Shown here: positions 1 to 7,350 of the stretch, piece after piece
Layout: each line of letters opens with the position of its first letter
Numbering within the stretch: the stretch's first letter is position 1
Assembly (NCBI GenBank): GCA_902764145.1
Contig: CACWUS010000009.1
Coordinates: forward strand, 1 to 48,449
Origin: an uncultured Erysipelotrichaceae bacterium
Lineage (GTDB): Bacteria; Bacillota_I; Bacilli_A; RF39; UBA660
DNA length: 48,449 nt
Reading direction: 5' to 3'
Program-made: the position numbers and the translations under genes
Notes under the pieces: generated by a model
Seen by the model: only the letters and a program-made list of their open reading frames with translations
What the model was told of the DNA's origin: nothing
The model's database searches: none

Positions 1-9
1 TTTAGCCAT
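1..9 (-). CDS. Start of a truncated gene (first three codons, MAK)
   Basis: Only ATG GCT AAA is inside the window on the minus strand; the rest lies to the left. An AGGAGG Shine-Dalgarno sequence at 21-26 sits 11 bases upstream, and an extended -10 (TGATATAAT, 38-46) lies further up, so a real gene start is likely. The AGGAGG is also part of a 10-bp stem with a GAAA loop (17-40). The 5' arm of that stem overlaps the -10, so a transcript from this promoter would not contain the whole hairpin. The product cannot be identified. Confidence 0.45.
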
Positions 10-52
10 TGAAAAATACACCTCCTTTCGGAAGTGTATTATATCATTATTC

Positions 53-99
53 TTGAACTGGTTTTTTATTTGATGTCTCCTCTAAGGGGTGCAGTTCAA
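53..99. repeat. Inverted repeat TTGAACTG/CAGTTCAA, possible IS3-family end scar
   Basis: Eight-base perfect inverted repeats at 53-60 and 92-99 flank 31 bases. The right part, GGGGTGCAGTTCA (86-98), resembles the terminal repeat of IS150-group IS3 elements as I remember them. No transposase remains nearby. It could equally be a folded transcript end behind recX, although no T-run follows. Low certainty. Confidence 0.3.
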
Positions 100-111
100 T
101 TATAGTGAGTT

Positions 112-852
112 TTATTTTGTAAACATATTGTTTACTTCTTCATAACTATATCCTTTTCTTAGTAAAGAATTAATAATTTTAGTTTTATCATCTTTATATT
201 TCTTTTTAGCTTTTTCAAAGTCTTTTTCTATAGCATTAGATACATAACTTATTTTAGATAATTCACTTTCAATCATATCTTTATCATAACCCAAATTATA
301 TAAATCATTTTTCATCTTGTTAATAAACATATAATAACTTTTACTCTTCATTATACTCTTCTTTTTATTAACAATTTTTTCTAGTTTTTCTTTCCAAATA
401 TTATCATCTATTTTATATAAATAATCATCTATATTATTTTCATCAAATTCTAAGTCAAGTAGTGATTTTTTTATTTTATAAGGCCCATCATTACTTAAAT
501 TAATTTTATCATTAATAAATGCAGTAATATAACTTTTATTATTTATAAATCCAGCTTTTTCTAATTTTTTAATAGATTCATTAATTAATTTTTCATCAAA
601 ACCTTTATTTGATAAATATTTATATATTTCTTTTTTATTTCTCATCTTAATTTCAATATAATTTAAAGCTGTTTCATATACATCATAACTTCTATTTTCT
701 TCAACTATTTTATCTATTAAATCTATATCTACATCATTTTTAATTAATAAATCATATTTTAAAATAACATCTTCATATAAAGTTAATTCAGTATTATCAA
801 ATATCACTTTATATTTATTCTTACCAACTTTTTTAAACTTATTAATTTTCAT
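112..852 (-). CDS. recX: RecX-family regulator of RecA
   Basis: RecX proteins bind RecA filaments and limit or reverse recombinase activity in the cytoplasm. The protein is about 246 residues of tandem three-helix modules rich in Lys, Asn and Asp. The clearest block is the first module near residues 60-105 (YETALNYIEIKMRNKKEI, then KLEKAGFINNKSYITAFI), which is the typical RecX core. The length fits Bacillota RecX, which is longer than the proteobacterial form. I chose the ATG at 852 (MKINKF) because GGAGG lies five bases upstream and is itself inside the longer frame that starts at 864. It is a single gene between the possible IS scar and the decayed pilin gene. Family assignment is good; activity is inferred. 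Confidence 0.8.
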   Translation of the reverse strand: MKINKFKKVGKNKYKVIFDNTELTLYEDVILKYDLLIKNDVDIDLIDKIVEENRSYDVYETALNYIEIKMRNKKEIYKYLSNKGFDEKLINESIKKLEKAGFINNKSYITAFINDKINLSNDGPYKIKKSLLDLEFDENNIDDYLYKIDDNIWKEKLEKIVNKKKSIMKSKSYYMFINKMKNDLYNLGYDKDMIESELSKISYVSNAIEKDFEKAKKKYKDDKTKIINSLLRKGYSYEEVNNMFTK

Positions 853-878
853 TAGTGCCTCCATAAATATTTTAACAT

Positions 879-902
879 AAAAAAAATAAACTAAATAGTT
901 TC
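879..902 (-). terminator. Rho-independent terminator after the pilin pseudogene
   Basis: On the minus strand a short AAACT-ATTT-AGTTT hairpin (888-901) is followed by a run of eight T (880-887). It lies just after the last stop of the decayed pilin frame. The stem is short, so strength is uncertain. Confidence 0.5.
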
Positions 903-916
903 TTTTTTATTATACA

Positions 917-1360
917 TTAATCCATGTATCCAGAAATACATATTTTATTAGATTCATTAACTTGAGCAATTACTTCAACACTTTCAATATCACTAATAGT
1001 CATTTCTCCATCATATTTAAACTAATATGAATTGTCTTTTGCATAAAACTTAATAACTTTTCCACTACTATTAACTTCTATATAGTATTCAAGATCATCT
1101 CTAACACTCATATCTAGTTCATTAGTACATCCACTTTTACATTTAGAATATACTTTTGTCCCAGAATTATTTATTGAATCACTAACATATTTTTCTTCTG
1201 CTCATCTATATATTTTTTTAAGTTCTGTAGTAAATGTACTTTCCCTTGCTTGATTAAACATTCCCATTACATTTGGTAATGCTATTATTACTAATATTGC
1301 TACTATTGCTACTATTGCTATTACTGCTAGTAATTCAACAAGTGTAAATCCTTTTTTCAT
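917..1360 (-). pseudogene. Type IV pilin-like protein, broken by two in-frame stops
   Basis: The frame starts at ATG 1360 behind GGGTGAT and opens with a classic class III prepilin signal: MKKG, cleavage before Phe, Glu at mature position 5, then a long hydrophobic helix (FTLVELLAVIAIVAIVAI). It reads without frameshift to TAA at 917-919 but is cut by TGA at 1202-1204 and TAG at 1022-1024. The part after the first stop still reads as a plausible soluble pilin head, with a CKSGC pair and the end ICISGYMD. Intact it would be 147 residues. TGA and TAG together argue for decay and against recoding. The first 53 residues could still be made as an isolated N-terminal helix. No pilin assembly gene is in the window. 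Confidence 0.75.
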
Positions 1361-1393
1361 ATTATCACCCATTTTAATTTTAGCATATAAGTA

Positions 1394-1417
1394 CAAAAAA
1401 AGAAGCAAGTGCTTCTA
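1394..1417 (-). terminator. Terminator of the F420-ligase-family gene
   Basis: Minus-strand AGAAGC-ACTT-GCTTCT hairpin followed by a run of T; it overlaps the stop codon of the gene at 1415. Confidence 0.75.
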
Positions 1418-2602
1418 ATCATTACTATAGTTTGTAAAGTATCTTTGAATTAGTACTACTGGAGTTCCTTTATCTCCACTACCACTTGTTAAATCACAAA
1501 GACTTCCTAGTAAATCTGTGTAGCGTCTTGGTGTTGTACCTTGAGTAGCCATAGTACCTTTTAATTCTTTATCCTTAGCTCTGATTTCTTCTTTCATTGC
1601 TTCTTGTAATTCTTTTCCTTTTAAATCTTTAAATTTATTTTCAGAAAAATATTTTAATTTAATTTCATTTGGGCTTCCCTCTAACCCTTCTGTATAAGCA
1701 GGACTTACTACTGGATCAGCAAGTTCCCAAATCTTACCAACTGGATCTTTAAATGCACCATCTCCATAAACCATTACTTCAATATTTTTTCCAGTTCTTT
1801 CTTTCATTAATGCTTGAACTTTGTTAACTAATGCTGCGCCTGTTCTTGGAAATAGTTTAACTCTTTCTTCTGTTGAACGATTTGATCCTAAAAGACCATA
1901 TGGTGAATATCCACTTCCGTCAACACTTTCATTTAAAATTTCACTCATCATCAATACTTTATCAGCACCAGCTTTAAGTAATTTTTCTTTTGTTTCTTTT
2001 CTAGTATGTATATCGCAATTAATTACTGTTTTTGTATAATCTAAAATTGTTTCTGGTCTATTTGAAAATACCATTTCAAATTTACAACCTTCTTTTTCAA
2101 CTAAATCTTTATATACTTCATACATATTTACACCAGTAAATAAATGTTTGAAATGAGAATATCTTTCTTTATATTCTTTTTCACTTATTACATCCACTGA
2201 AGGATTAACTCCATATTTAACTAAGTCTTCTCTATAAAGAATATCATTTCCTACTTCATCACTTGGATAACTAGATAATAAAGTAATTTTTTTAGTTGAT
2301 CTTGCCATTGCAGAAAGTAAAACAGCAAATCTATTACGACTTAATATTGGAAATACAATTCCTATATGATCAGAATTTAATTTGTTTCTGATATCTTTAG
2401 CTATTTGATCTAATGTGGCAAAATTTCCTTCACTAATACCAACTACAGCTTCAGTAATAGCAATAATATCTCTATCTTCAAATTCAAAGTGTTCACTCTT
2501 ACTTGCCTTAATTACTGAATCACATACGATAGTAGCTAAGTCATCCCCCTCTTTAATAATAGGTGTTCTAATACCACGAACTATAGTACCTACATCTCTC
2601 AT
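1415..2602 (-). CDS. F420-0:gamma-glutamyl ligase family protein (CofE-like domain)
   Basis: The 395-residue protein matches the CofE/F420 ligase fold family that many Bacillota encode without making F420. Recognisable parts are the N-terminal TPIIKEGDDL segment, the DRDIIAITEAVVGISEGN strand-loop near residue 45 and the GDGAFKDPVGKIWELADP block near residue 275. The last is where the metal and nucleotide site lies in the family. The C-terminus is Gly/Ser/Thr-rich (SLCDLTSGSGDKGTP). The start at 2602 has AGGAG upstream. In archaea the reaction adds glutamate to the F420 side chain using GTP; no other F420 gene is seen here, so the real substrate is unknown. Single-gene unit with its own terminator. 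Confidence 0.75.
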   Translation of the reverse strand: MRDVGTIVRGIRTPIIKEGDDLATIVCDSVIKASKSEHFEFEDRDIIAITEAVVGISEGNFATLDQIAKDIRNKLNSDHIGIVFPILSRNRFAVLLSAMARSTKKITLLSSYPSDEVGNDILYREDLVKYGVNPSVDVISEKEYKERYSHFKHLFTGVNMYEVYKDLVEKEGCKFEMVFSNRPETILDYTKTVINCDIHTRKETKEKLLKAGADKVLMMSEILNESVDGSGYSPYGLLGSNRSTEERVKLFPRTGAALVNKVQALMKERTGKNIEVMVYGDGAFKDPVGKIWELADPVVSPAYTEGLEGSPNEIKLKYFSENKFKDLKGKELQEAMKEEIRAKDKELKGTMATQGTTPRRYTDLLGSLCDLTSGSGDKGTPVVLIQRYFTNYSND

Positions 2603-2632
2603 AAATCACTCTCCTACTTTATAATTTTATCA

Positions 2633-2671
2633 TAATAAAAAAACTAATTATATATAAAATACAATTAGTTT
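2633..2671 (-). terminator. Terminator of the iron-sulfur assembly operon
   Basis: Minus-strand AAACTAAT...ATTAGTTT stem (2641-2671) followed by a T-rich tract, about 95 bases after the SmsB/SufD-like stop. Confidence 0.6.
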
Positions 2672-2764
2672 ACATATATTATTTTTTTTATTATACTTAC
2701 AACTACTATTATCAAATATGGTTAACGTTGTAGAATTAATTATATCTAAAAGCATTAAAAATTA

Positions 2765-3682
2765 TTATTTTAAAAAACCATTAATTATTGTTTCTTCAGC
2801 TTTCTTTTTAGAAAGACCAAGTGTCATTAATTTAATTAATTGATCTCCTGCTATTTTACCAATTGTTGCTTCATGAATTAATCTTGCATTGATATTGTTA
2901 GCTTCTATTTTAGGACTACTTATAACTTTAGCATTGTCTTTTATAATTGCATCACATTCCACATGACCAAAACAATCATCATTACCAACTACATTAGATA
3001 CAAATTCTTGATTAGAATTATCAATAGCTACACTTCTTGAAGTAACTTTAACGCTTGAATTTTTTCCATTTAGTTTTACATCAAATATAGTTTTAGCGCT
3101 TTGATTATCATGTGTCATTATTTTTTCATTAATAACTAATTTTGAATTATCTTTTAATACACCTTTCGTTTTTCTTACTGTTGATGATACTCCCTTAATT
3201 TGTGCTGTATTCATTTCTAAAGTAGATCCTTCTTCTAAATACACTTCAGTAACAGGATTTAATATTCTTTTACCAGTACCTTCACCTTCACCATAATGTT
3301 TTTCAATATATTTAACACTTGAATTTTTTCCAACAAAGAATCTATGTATTCCTTCATGTTCACTATCTTTGTGCTTATCATTGTGTATACCACATCCAGC
3401 ATTAATTACAACATTAGAATTTTCACCTATATAAAAATCATTATATACTTTATCATTTAGTCCGCTTTTTGTTAATAAAACTGGTATATGAACATATCCT
3501 TCTAAAGTATTATCATCTACATAAATGTTTATGCCTTCCTTATCTTTCTTAGATTCTATTCTAACATGTTCTAAACTAGCTCTTTCAATACTTTTGCCAT
3601 CTTTTCTAATATTATAAGCACTATTTTTCTTGTTTAATTCTTCATTGATTATTTTAAGAATATGTTTGTCTAAATCATTCAT
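2765..3682 (-). CDS. SufB/SufD-family Fe-S scaffold protein (SMS/SUF minimal type)
   Basis: Core subunit of a SUF-like complex on which iron-sulfur clusters are built, working with the ATPase encoded just upstream. The 305-residue protein is shorter than E. coli SufB or SufD and fits the single-scaffold systems described as SMS (SmsB). The beta-helix ends in the diagnostic block near residues 235-300: HVECDAIIKDNAKV, then ARLIHEATIGKI with the conserved Glu, then QLIKLMTLGLSKKKAEETIINGFL. A Cys (in VECDAI) and the HE pair are in place. I chose ATG 3682 (MNDLDK) because GGAGG lies six bases upstream. It overlaps the end of the ATPase gene by 8 bases, so translation is coupled. Family assignment is firm; whether to call it SufB or SufD is not. 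Confidence 0.85.
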   Translation of the reverse strand: MNDLDKHILKIINEELNKKNSAYNIRKDGKSIERASLEHVRIESKKDKEGINIYVDDNTLEGYVHIPVLLTKSGLNDKVYNDFYIGENSNVVINAGCGIHNDKHKDSEHEGIHRFFVGKNSSVKYIEKHYGEGEGTGKRILNPVTEVYLEEGSTLEMNTAQIKGVSSTVRKTKGVLKDNSKLVINEKIMTHDNQSAKTIFDVKLNGKNSSVKVTSRSVAIDNSNQEFVSNVVGNDDCFGHVECDAIIKDNAKVISSPKIEANNINARLIHEATIGKIAGDQLIKLMTLGLSKKKAEETIINGFLK

Positions 3683-4373
3683 TGTTAACCTCCTCAAGTT
3701 TAGAACAACTTTTATTAAATTCTATTTTATCTAACGCTGAATCATTAACCTTTCCATTTTCTAATAATATAACTTTATCAGCAATAGATATAATTCTTTC
3801 TTGATGAGATATTATTATTGTTTTACAATTATTTTTATTTCTTAATTCTTTAAAAACATTTATTAAATTATTAAAACTCCATAAATCTATTCCAGCTTCC
3901 GGTTCATCAAATATATTAACTTTTGAATTTCTAACAACTATTGTTGCAATTTCAATTCTTTTAAGTTCTCCTCCTGATAATGAATCATCAATTTCTCTAC
4001 CAATATATTCTCTAGCACAAAGACCAACTTTTGATAAAACATCACAGCATGATATAAAATCTAATTCTTCTGAAGAACTAAGTCTAATTAAATCATAAAC
4101 AGTGAGACCTTTAAATTTAACAGGTTGTTGAAAAGAAAATGATATTCCTTCTTTGGCTCTTTTATCTATACTATAATCAGTTATATCTATTCCATTAAAC
4201 AATACTTTTCCACTTGTTGGTTTTAAAATACCCATTATTATTTTTGCAAGTGTACTTTTACCGCTTCCATTAGGCCCCGTTATAACAGTAAAATTACTAT
4301 CAAACTTTAAATTAATATTATCAAGTATTTTTTTATTATCTTTTTCATAACATATATTAACTAATTCTATCAT
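3675..4373 (-). CDS. sufC: SufC/SmsC-type ABC ATPase for Fe-S cluster assembly
   Basis: A soluble ABC ATPase that drives conformational change in the SufB/D scaffold; it is not a transporter. In 232 residues it has Walker A (TGPNGSGKSTLAKI, about residue 33), a Q-loop (FSFQQPVKF), the signature LSGGELKRIEIA, Walker B with NIFDEPEAGIDL and the ISHQ switch. The GGELKR signature and FDEPEAGID are typical of SufC. It starts at 4373 inside the ATGA overlap with the upstream regulator and ends in TGA at 3675, overlapping the scaffold gene. The order regulator, ATPase, scaffold forms one tight operon. No sufS, sufU or sufE adjoins it; a cysteine desulfurase is encoded at 34317 in another operon. Confidence 0.9.
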   Translation of the reverse strand: MIELVNICYEKDNKKILDNINLKFDSNFTVITGPNGSGKSTLAKIIMGILKPTSGKVLFNGIDITDYSIDKRAKEGISFSFQQPVKFKGLTVYDLIRLSSSEELDFISCCDVLSKVGLCAREYIGREIDDSLSGGELKRIEIATIVVRNSKVNIFDEPEAGIDLWSFNNLINVFKELRNKNNCKTIIISHQERIISIADKVILLENGKVNDSALDKIEFNKSCSKLEEVNNE

Positions 4374-4822
4374 TTTAATACCTCTTTATTTTTCATTATA
4401 CAATTTCTACATTTTTCATTTCTTACATCAAATGAACATTTTAATTTATTTAATCCAAGTTTCTTATTAACATCATTTGATATAAAATCTAAAGCTTCTT
4501 TACTAATAACATTTTTAATATTAGTTGCTTCTTTTTTTGCAAGTATACTATTCATACCTATTACATCATTTAACCATATATAAACAATATCATAGTTAGC
4601 TAAAACATCAATAGCTATTTTTTCTCCTTCATTAGTAATTTCTATTTTTCCATACGCTTCATAATTAATTAAACCATTTTCTGATAATATATTTAATTGT
4701 TTTGTAACATTTGGTTTAGAACAATTCATTTTATTAGCTATATCAGTTACTCTTATTTCATTATTTTGTTTCTTTAAAACATATATTGTTTTTAAATACT
4801 CTTTTGATACATTAGATAACAT
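4370..4822 (-). CDS. DtxR/MntR-fold regulator with a C-terminal cysteine cluster; likely controls the Fe-S operon
   Basis: The N-terminal 65 residues form a winged helix of the iron/manganese repressor family: EYLKTIYVLKKQNNEIRV, the recognition helix CSKPNVTKQLNILSENG, then a wing and EITNEGEKIA. The second domain follows the family pattern, but residues that bind metal in MntR/DtxR are missing: the usual Glu-His pair before the Ser is Lys-Asn (TNIKNVIS), and the preceding His region reads NYDIVY. The C-terminus carries three cysteines spaced C-x8-C-x2-C (about residues 128-141). With the position at the head of the sufC-scaffold operon and a palindrome at its own promoter, I infer an autoregulator that senses Fe-S cluster status, not free metal. 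RBS is GAGGTG; the end overlaps sufC by 4 bases. Confidence 0.75.
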   Translation of the reverse strand: MLSNVSKEYLKTIYVLKKQNNEIRVTDIANKMNCSKPNVTKQLNILSENGLINYEAYGKIEITNEGEKIAIDVLANYDIVYIWLNDVIGMNSILAKKEATNIKNVISKEALDFISNDVNKKLGLNKLKCSFDVRNEKCRNCIMKNKEVLK

Positions 4823-4834
4823 GTTTCACCTCTT

Positions 4835-4880
4835 TGTTAACTCTAGTTAACATTTTACTATTACTCATATATTGTGTCAA
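4835..4880 (-). promoter_or_regulatory. Promoter and palindromic operator of the regulator-sufC-scaffold operon
   Basis: On the minus strand, -35 TTGACA (4875-4880), a 17-base spacer and -10 TAAAAT (4852-4857) are near consensus. The -10 is followed at once by a perfect inverted repeat, TGTTAAC-TAGA-GTTAACA (4835-4852), covering the expected transcription start. Its last base overlaps the -10. A repressor bound here would block RNA polymerase, fitting autoregulation by the adjacent DtxR-fold protein. Confidence 0.8.
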
Positions 4881-4904
4881 TAAAAAAAGTCTTTTTAAAG
4901 ACTA
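4881..4904 (-). terminator. Terminator of the DUF4870-like gene
   Basis: Minus-strand AGTCTTT-AA-AAAGACT hairpin and T-run. It includes the gene's stop codon and abuts the -35 of the next operon. Confidence 0.75.
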
Positions 4905-5348
4905 TTTTATAATTTTTATTTTACCTATTAATGGTAGTTCTTTAGAACTTTCATTGGCCGTATTTATTATGCCAAATATAGTTAATAGAAAACTGCAACA
5001 ATAAAGCAAATAAGATATCAAACTTATCCAAAGAGGTATATCATTAATAATCATACTTTCTCTTTTAAATATGGCAGAAAGAATAAGTGATGCAAAGATA
5101 CTAAATACCCAACAGAATGTTACAAGTAAACCTTGATTTACATGAAATTTAAAATAAGATGAATTCTTATACTTTAAAGTAATAATAAAATATAAAGGAA
5201 CAAAAGGAATATATGATGCTATTGCTTCTAATTTATTTTTTTTCTTATCTTCAGCATCATATTCTTTATCATGATCCGTAGTATTTATAAAGTTTTCAAA
5301 TGATTCTCCAACTTTATCACCAAAATTTTTTTCATTATTATCATTCAT
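4902..5348 (-). CDS. DUF4870/Tic20-like small membrane protein
   Basis: This 148-residue protein has a charged, Asp/Lys-rich cytoplasmic N-terminus (about residues 1-40) followed by a four-helix membrane domain. The helices run roughly from LEAIASYIPFVPLYFI, through GLLVTFCWVFSIFASLIL and [17 protein letters not shown], to the final FGIINTANESSKELPLIG. The KFHVNQG loop and the ELPLIGKI end are the family signature. The molecular role of the family is not established. RBS GGTGAT precedes the ATG at 5348. It is monocistronic and transcribed away from tRNA-Leu. Confidence 0.7.
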   Translation of the reverse strand: MNDNNEKNFGDKVGESFENFINTTDHDKEYDAEDKKKNKLEAIASYIPFVPLYFIITLKYKNSSYFKFHVNQGLLVTFCWVFSIFASLILSAIFKRESMIINDIPLWISLISYLLYCCSFLLTIFGIINTANESSKELPLIGKIKIIK

Positions 5349-5436
5349 ATTATCACCTATTTATATAATTATAACAAATAATTAAAGATAATACTATGAA
5401 TTAAAAAGAAAAATGTGCTATAATAATTTAGTAACT

Positions 5437-5523
5437 GCAAGAGTGGCGGAACTGGTAGACGCAGCAGACTCAAAATCTGCCGGTATTTTTACCTTGAGGG
5501 TTCGATTCCCTTCTCTTGCACCA
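5437..5523 (+). tRNA. tRNA-Leu (CAA anticodon), CCA encoded
   Basis: An 87-base type II tRNA. The acceptor stem GCAAGAG pairs with CTCTTGC, the D-arm reads TGGCGGAACTGGTAGACGC, and the anticodon stem GCAGA/TCTGC holds loop CTCAAAA, giving anticodon CAA for codon TTG. A long variable arm (CGGTATTTTTACC) and the T-loop GGTTCGATTCC follow, and CCA is encoded at 5521-5523. A -10 TATAAT lies at 5419-5424 with only a weak -35. Confidence 0.95.
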
Positions 5524-5537
5524 ATATATAAAAAATA

Positions 5538-5570
5538 AGAGAGCTTTATTTTTTAAAGTTCTCTTTTTAT
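5538..5570. terminator. Bidirectional terminator between tRNA-Leu and the 5575 gene
   Basis: AGAGAGCTTTA...TAAAGTTCTCT stem with T-runs on the plus side and, as A-runs, on the minus side. It can serve the tRNA and the convergent minus-strand gene. Confidence 0.75.
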
Positions 5571-5574
5571 GTGT

Positions 5575-6168
5575 TTAATATTTTTTATTAATCATTCTCA
5601 TTACAGCTTGCTTTTCATCAATAGTTTGTGCACCATCATAGAATTTATTCCAACACTCTAATTTGCCATATTTATCACATTTTGCAAATGAACCACTGCA
5701 ATGAGAAAAACAATCATTATCAAATGAACAATCACCATAATCTTGAGATAATTGTCTAGGACATACATATTCTTTTATTGGCAAAGGTAACACCCCATTT
5801 AAAAATTCTTCATATCTAATCACATTTATTTCAGATGCTCCATGCTCAAATAAATAAGTTGGTGAAAAGAATCTACCAGTACCATACATCACATAATTTA
5901 CATCAGTTCTTCTATTTAGTTCTTTAAAAAGTTCTACTTGATGAGATATTATTCCATCTATTACTACATAAACAACACCATTATTATTATCTCTTACTAA
6001 TTGCATATTATCTTCAACATTTAAAACATAATTTCCTGTCCCATTACAATAATGGCAAATCACACCCAAATCATCATGTTCAGCTACACCTTTATATATT
6101 CCTGTCCCTTCACATGATTCACATACACATCTTACTTTTTTACCAGTTTTTAATTCTTCTAAAATCAT
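5575..6168 (-). CDS. Cysteine-rich protein with two DnaJ-like zinc-finger motifs; function unknown
   Basis: I do not recognise the whole 197-residue protein. The N-terminus has CESCEGTG (about residue 18) and CHYCNGTG (about residue 40), two CxxCxGxG repeats as in the DnaJ zinc-binding domain, probably one zinc site. A central segment (VVYVVIDGIISHQVELFKEL) looks like a Rossmann-type strand-helix unit. The C-terminal third is again Cys-rich (CPRQL, CSFDNDCFSHCSGSFAKCDKYGKLECW), possibly a second metal site. The start at ATG 6168 is set by GGGGGAT; the upstream ATG at 6180 only supplies the Shine-Dalgarno. Monocistronic. A TGATATAAT -10 lies inside the neighbouring terminator stem at 6189-6212. 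Confidence 0.6.
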   Translation of the reverse strand: MILEELKTGKKVRCVCESCEGTGIYKGVAEHDDLGVICHYCNGTGNYVLNVEDNMQLVRDNNNGVVYVVIDGIISHQVELFKELNRRTDVNYVMYGTGRFFSPTYLFEHGASEINVIRYEEFLNGVLPLPIKEYVCPRQLSQDYGDCSFDNDCFSHCSGSFAKCDKYGKLECWNKFYDGAQTIDEKQAVMRMINKKY

Positions 6169-6188
6169 ATTATCCCCCATAATTAAAA

Positions 6189-6212
6189 AGCAATGATTAT
6201 TATATCATTGCT
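6189..6212 (-). terminator. Terminator of the flippase-like gene
   Basis: AGCAATGA...TCATTGCT stem on the minus strand followed by TTTTT. It includes the first bases of the stop codon at 6211, and its loop side carries TATAAT for the next gene. Confidence 0.7.
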
Positions 6213-7245
6213 AATTTTTTATGTCAATTCTACTTTTCTTTCTATTAGAATTTATTATGTTAATGATTATTATAACAATAGCTGCAACTAACATAAATAA
6301 ATAGAAATTAATTACTCTATTTAATATCATTGCACTACCAAGAACAGCACTACCATAAATAATACTATATATTCTTAAAAAGCCACCTTCACTTACACCA
6401 ACTGATCCTGGTAATGGAAGACTTGAGACACTCACAAATAATAATGCTTGCATCATTATTAATTTAATCCAACTAAATGAATTTAAACCAAATGATCTAT
6501 AAACAAAATATGATATTGTATAATATACAATAAATTGTAAGAATACTATGCATAAAGATTTAAATATTATTTCTTTATTTTCTTTTATATATTTAGCATC
6601 TTTATTATAATTATCAATCATATTATTAAATTGTTTCTTCTTTTCCTCTAATTTATCATATTTGAACTTTTCTAATATTTTAATTATTATATTTACTAGT
6701 TTTTTACTAAATTTACTATAGAACAAACCTATTATCATAATTGATAAACCAATCATTTTTATAAATGTACCTATTAAAAATAGCCAAATAAAACCATCTG
6801 TAAATAATTCTGTATTTACAATGGCTCCAACAATTCCTAGGCCAATTGTAATAATTTGAAATGAAGCAAGTTGAACCATAAGAGATAGTGTTGCATTTTC
6901 AACACTAATACCATCTTTATTCATATAATATATTTGCATTGGTTGTCCACCTGTTGCAGCTGGAGTTATTCCACTAAAGAAAAAACCAATTATAGAGTAT
7001 TTCACTGAACTAATTAATTTAATTTTTTTACCTAGTGATGATAAAATCATTTTATTATTAATACCTTCAAAAACAAAATATGATATCATACACAAAACTG
7101 CTAATATAACATATTTATAATTAGCAGTTAAAACAATATTAATGGTTTCTTTAAAATCATAGCTCTTAAAAATTATTAAAAATGTAACTGCAATTAATAT
7201 AACAAATACTAATAAATTCTTTATTATTGATTTTACATTATTCAT
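6211..7245 (-). CDS. Lysylphosphatidylglycerol synthase TM-region/UPF0104-family membrane protein (flippase-like)
   Basis: The 344-residue protein has about eight membrane helices and no soluble catalytic domain, as in YbhN/UPF0104 proteins and the N-terminal flippase half of MprF. The hallmark GFFFSGITPAATGGQPMQIYYM lies near residue 90, and SVSSLPLPGSVGVSEGGFL near residue 275. Both Pro/Gly-rich re-entrant motifs are characteristic. A charged cytoplasmic stretch (EKFKYDKLEEKKKQFNNMI) separates the two halves. No synthase domain follows, so a lipid-handling role without aminoacyl transfer is likely; the substrate is unknown. The ATG at 7245 (MNNVKS) follows GAGAGGG. Single-gene unit. Confidence 0.8.
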   Translation of the reverse strand: MNNVKSIIKNLLVFVILIAVTFLIIFKSYDFKETINIVLTANYKYVILAVLCMISYFVFEGINNKMILSSLGKKIKLISSVKYSIIGFFFSGITPAATGGQPMQIYYMNKDGISVENATLSLMVQLASFQIITIGLGIVGAIVNTELFTDGFIWLFLIGTFIKMIGLSIMIIGLFYSKFSKKLVNIIIKILEKFKYDKLEEKKKQFNNMIDNYNKDAKYIKENKEIIFKSLCIVFLQFIVYYTISYFVYRSFGLNSFSWIKLIMMQALLFVSVSSLPLPGSVGVSEGGFLRIYSIIYGSAVLGSAMILNRVINFYLFMLVAAIVIIIINIINSNRKKSRIDIKN

Positions 7246-7324
7246 TATTTTCCCTCTCAAAGTAATTTTAACACAAATGATTTTATAAATTAATTATAAA
7301 TATAAATAATAGTGTAAATTTACT

Positions 7325-7350
7325 AAAAAAGAAGAATTTTACTTCTTCTT
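7325..7350 (-). terminator. Terminator of the phosphofructokinase gene
   Basis: Minus-strand AAGAAGT-AAA-ATTCTTCTT hairpin ending in six T. Confidence 0.7.

Noticed and set aside
1202..1204. TGA in the pilin frame as a sign that TGA codes for Trp (Mycoplasma code)
   Set aside because: TGA ends sufC (3675-3677) and the L,D-transpeptidase gene (24566-24568), and the same pilin frame also has a TAG, so decay explains it better.
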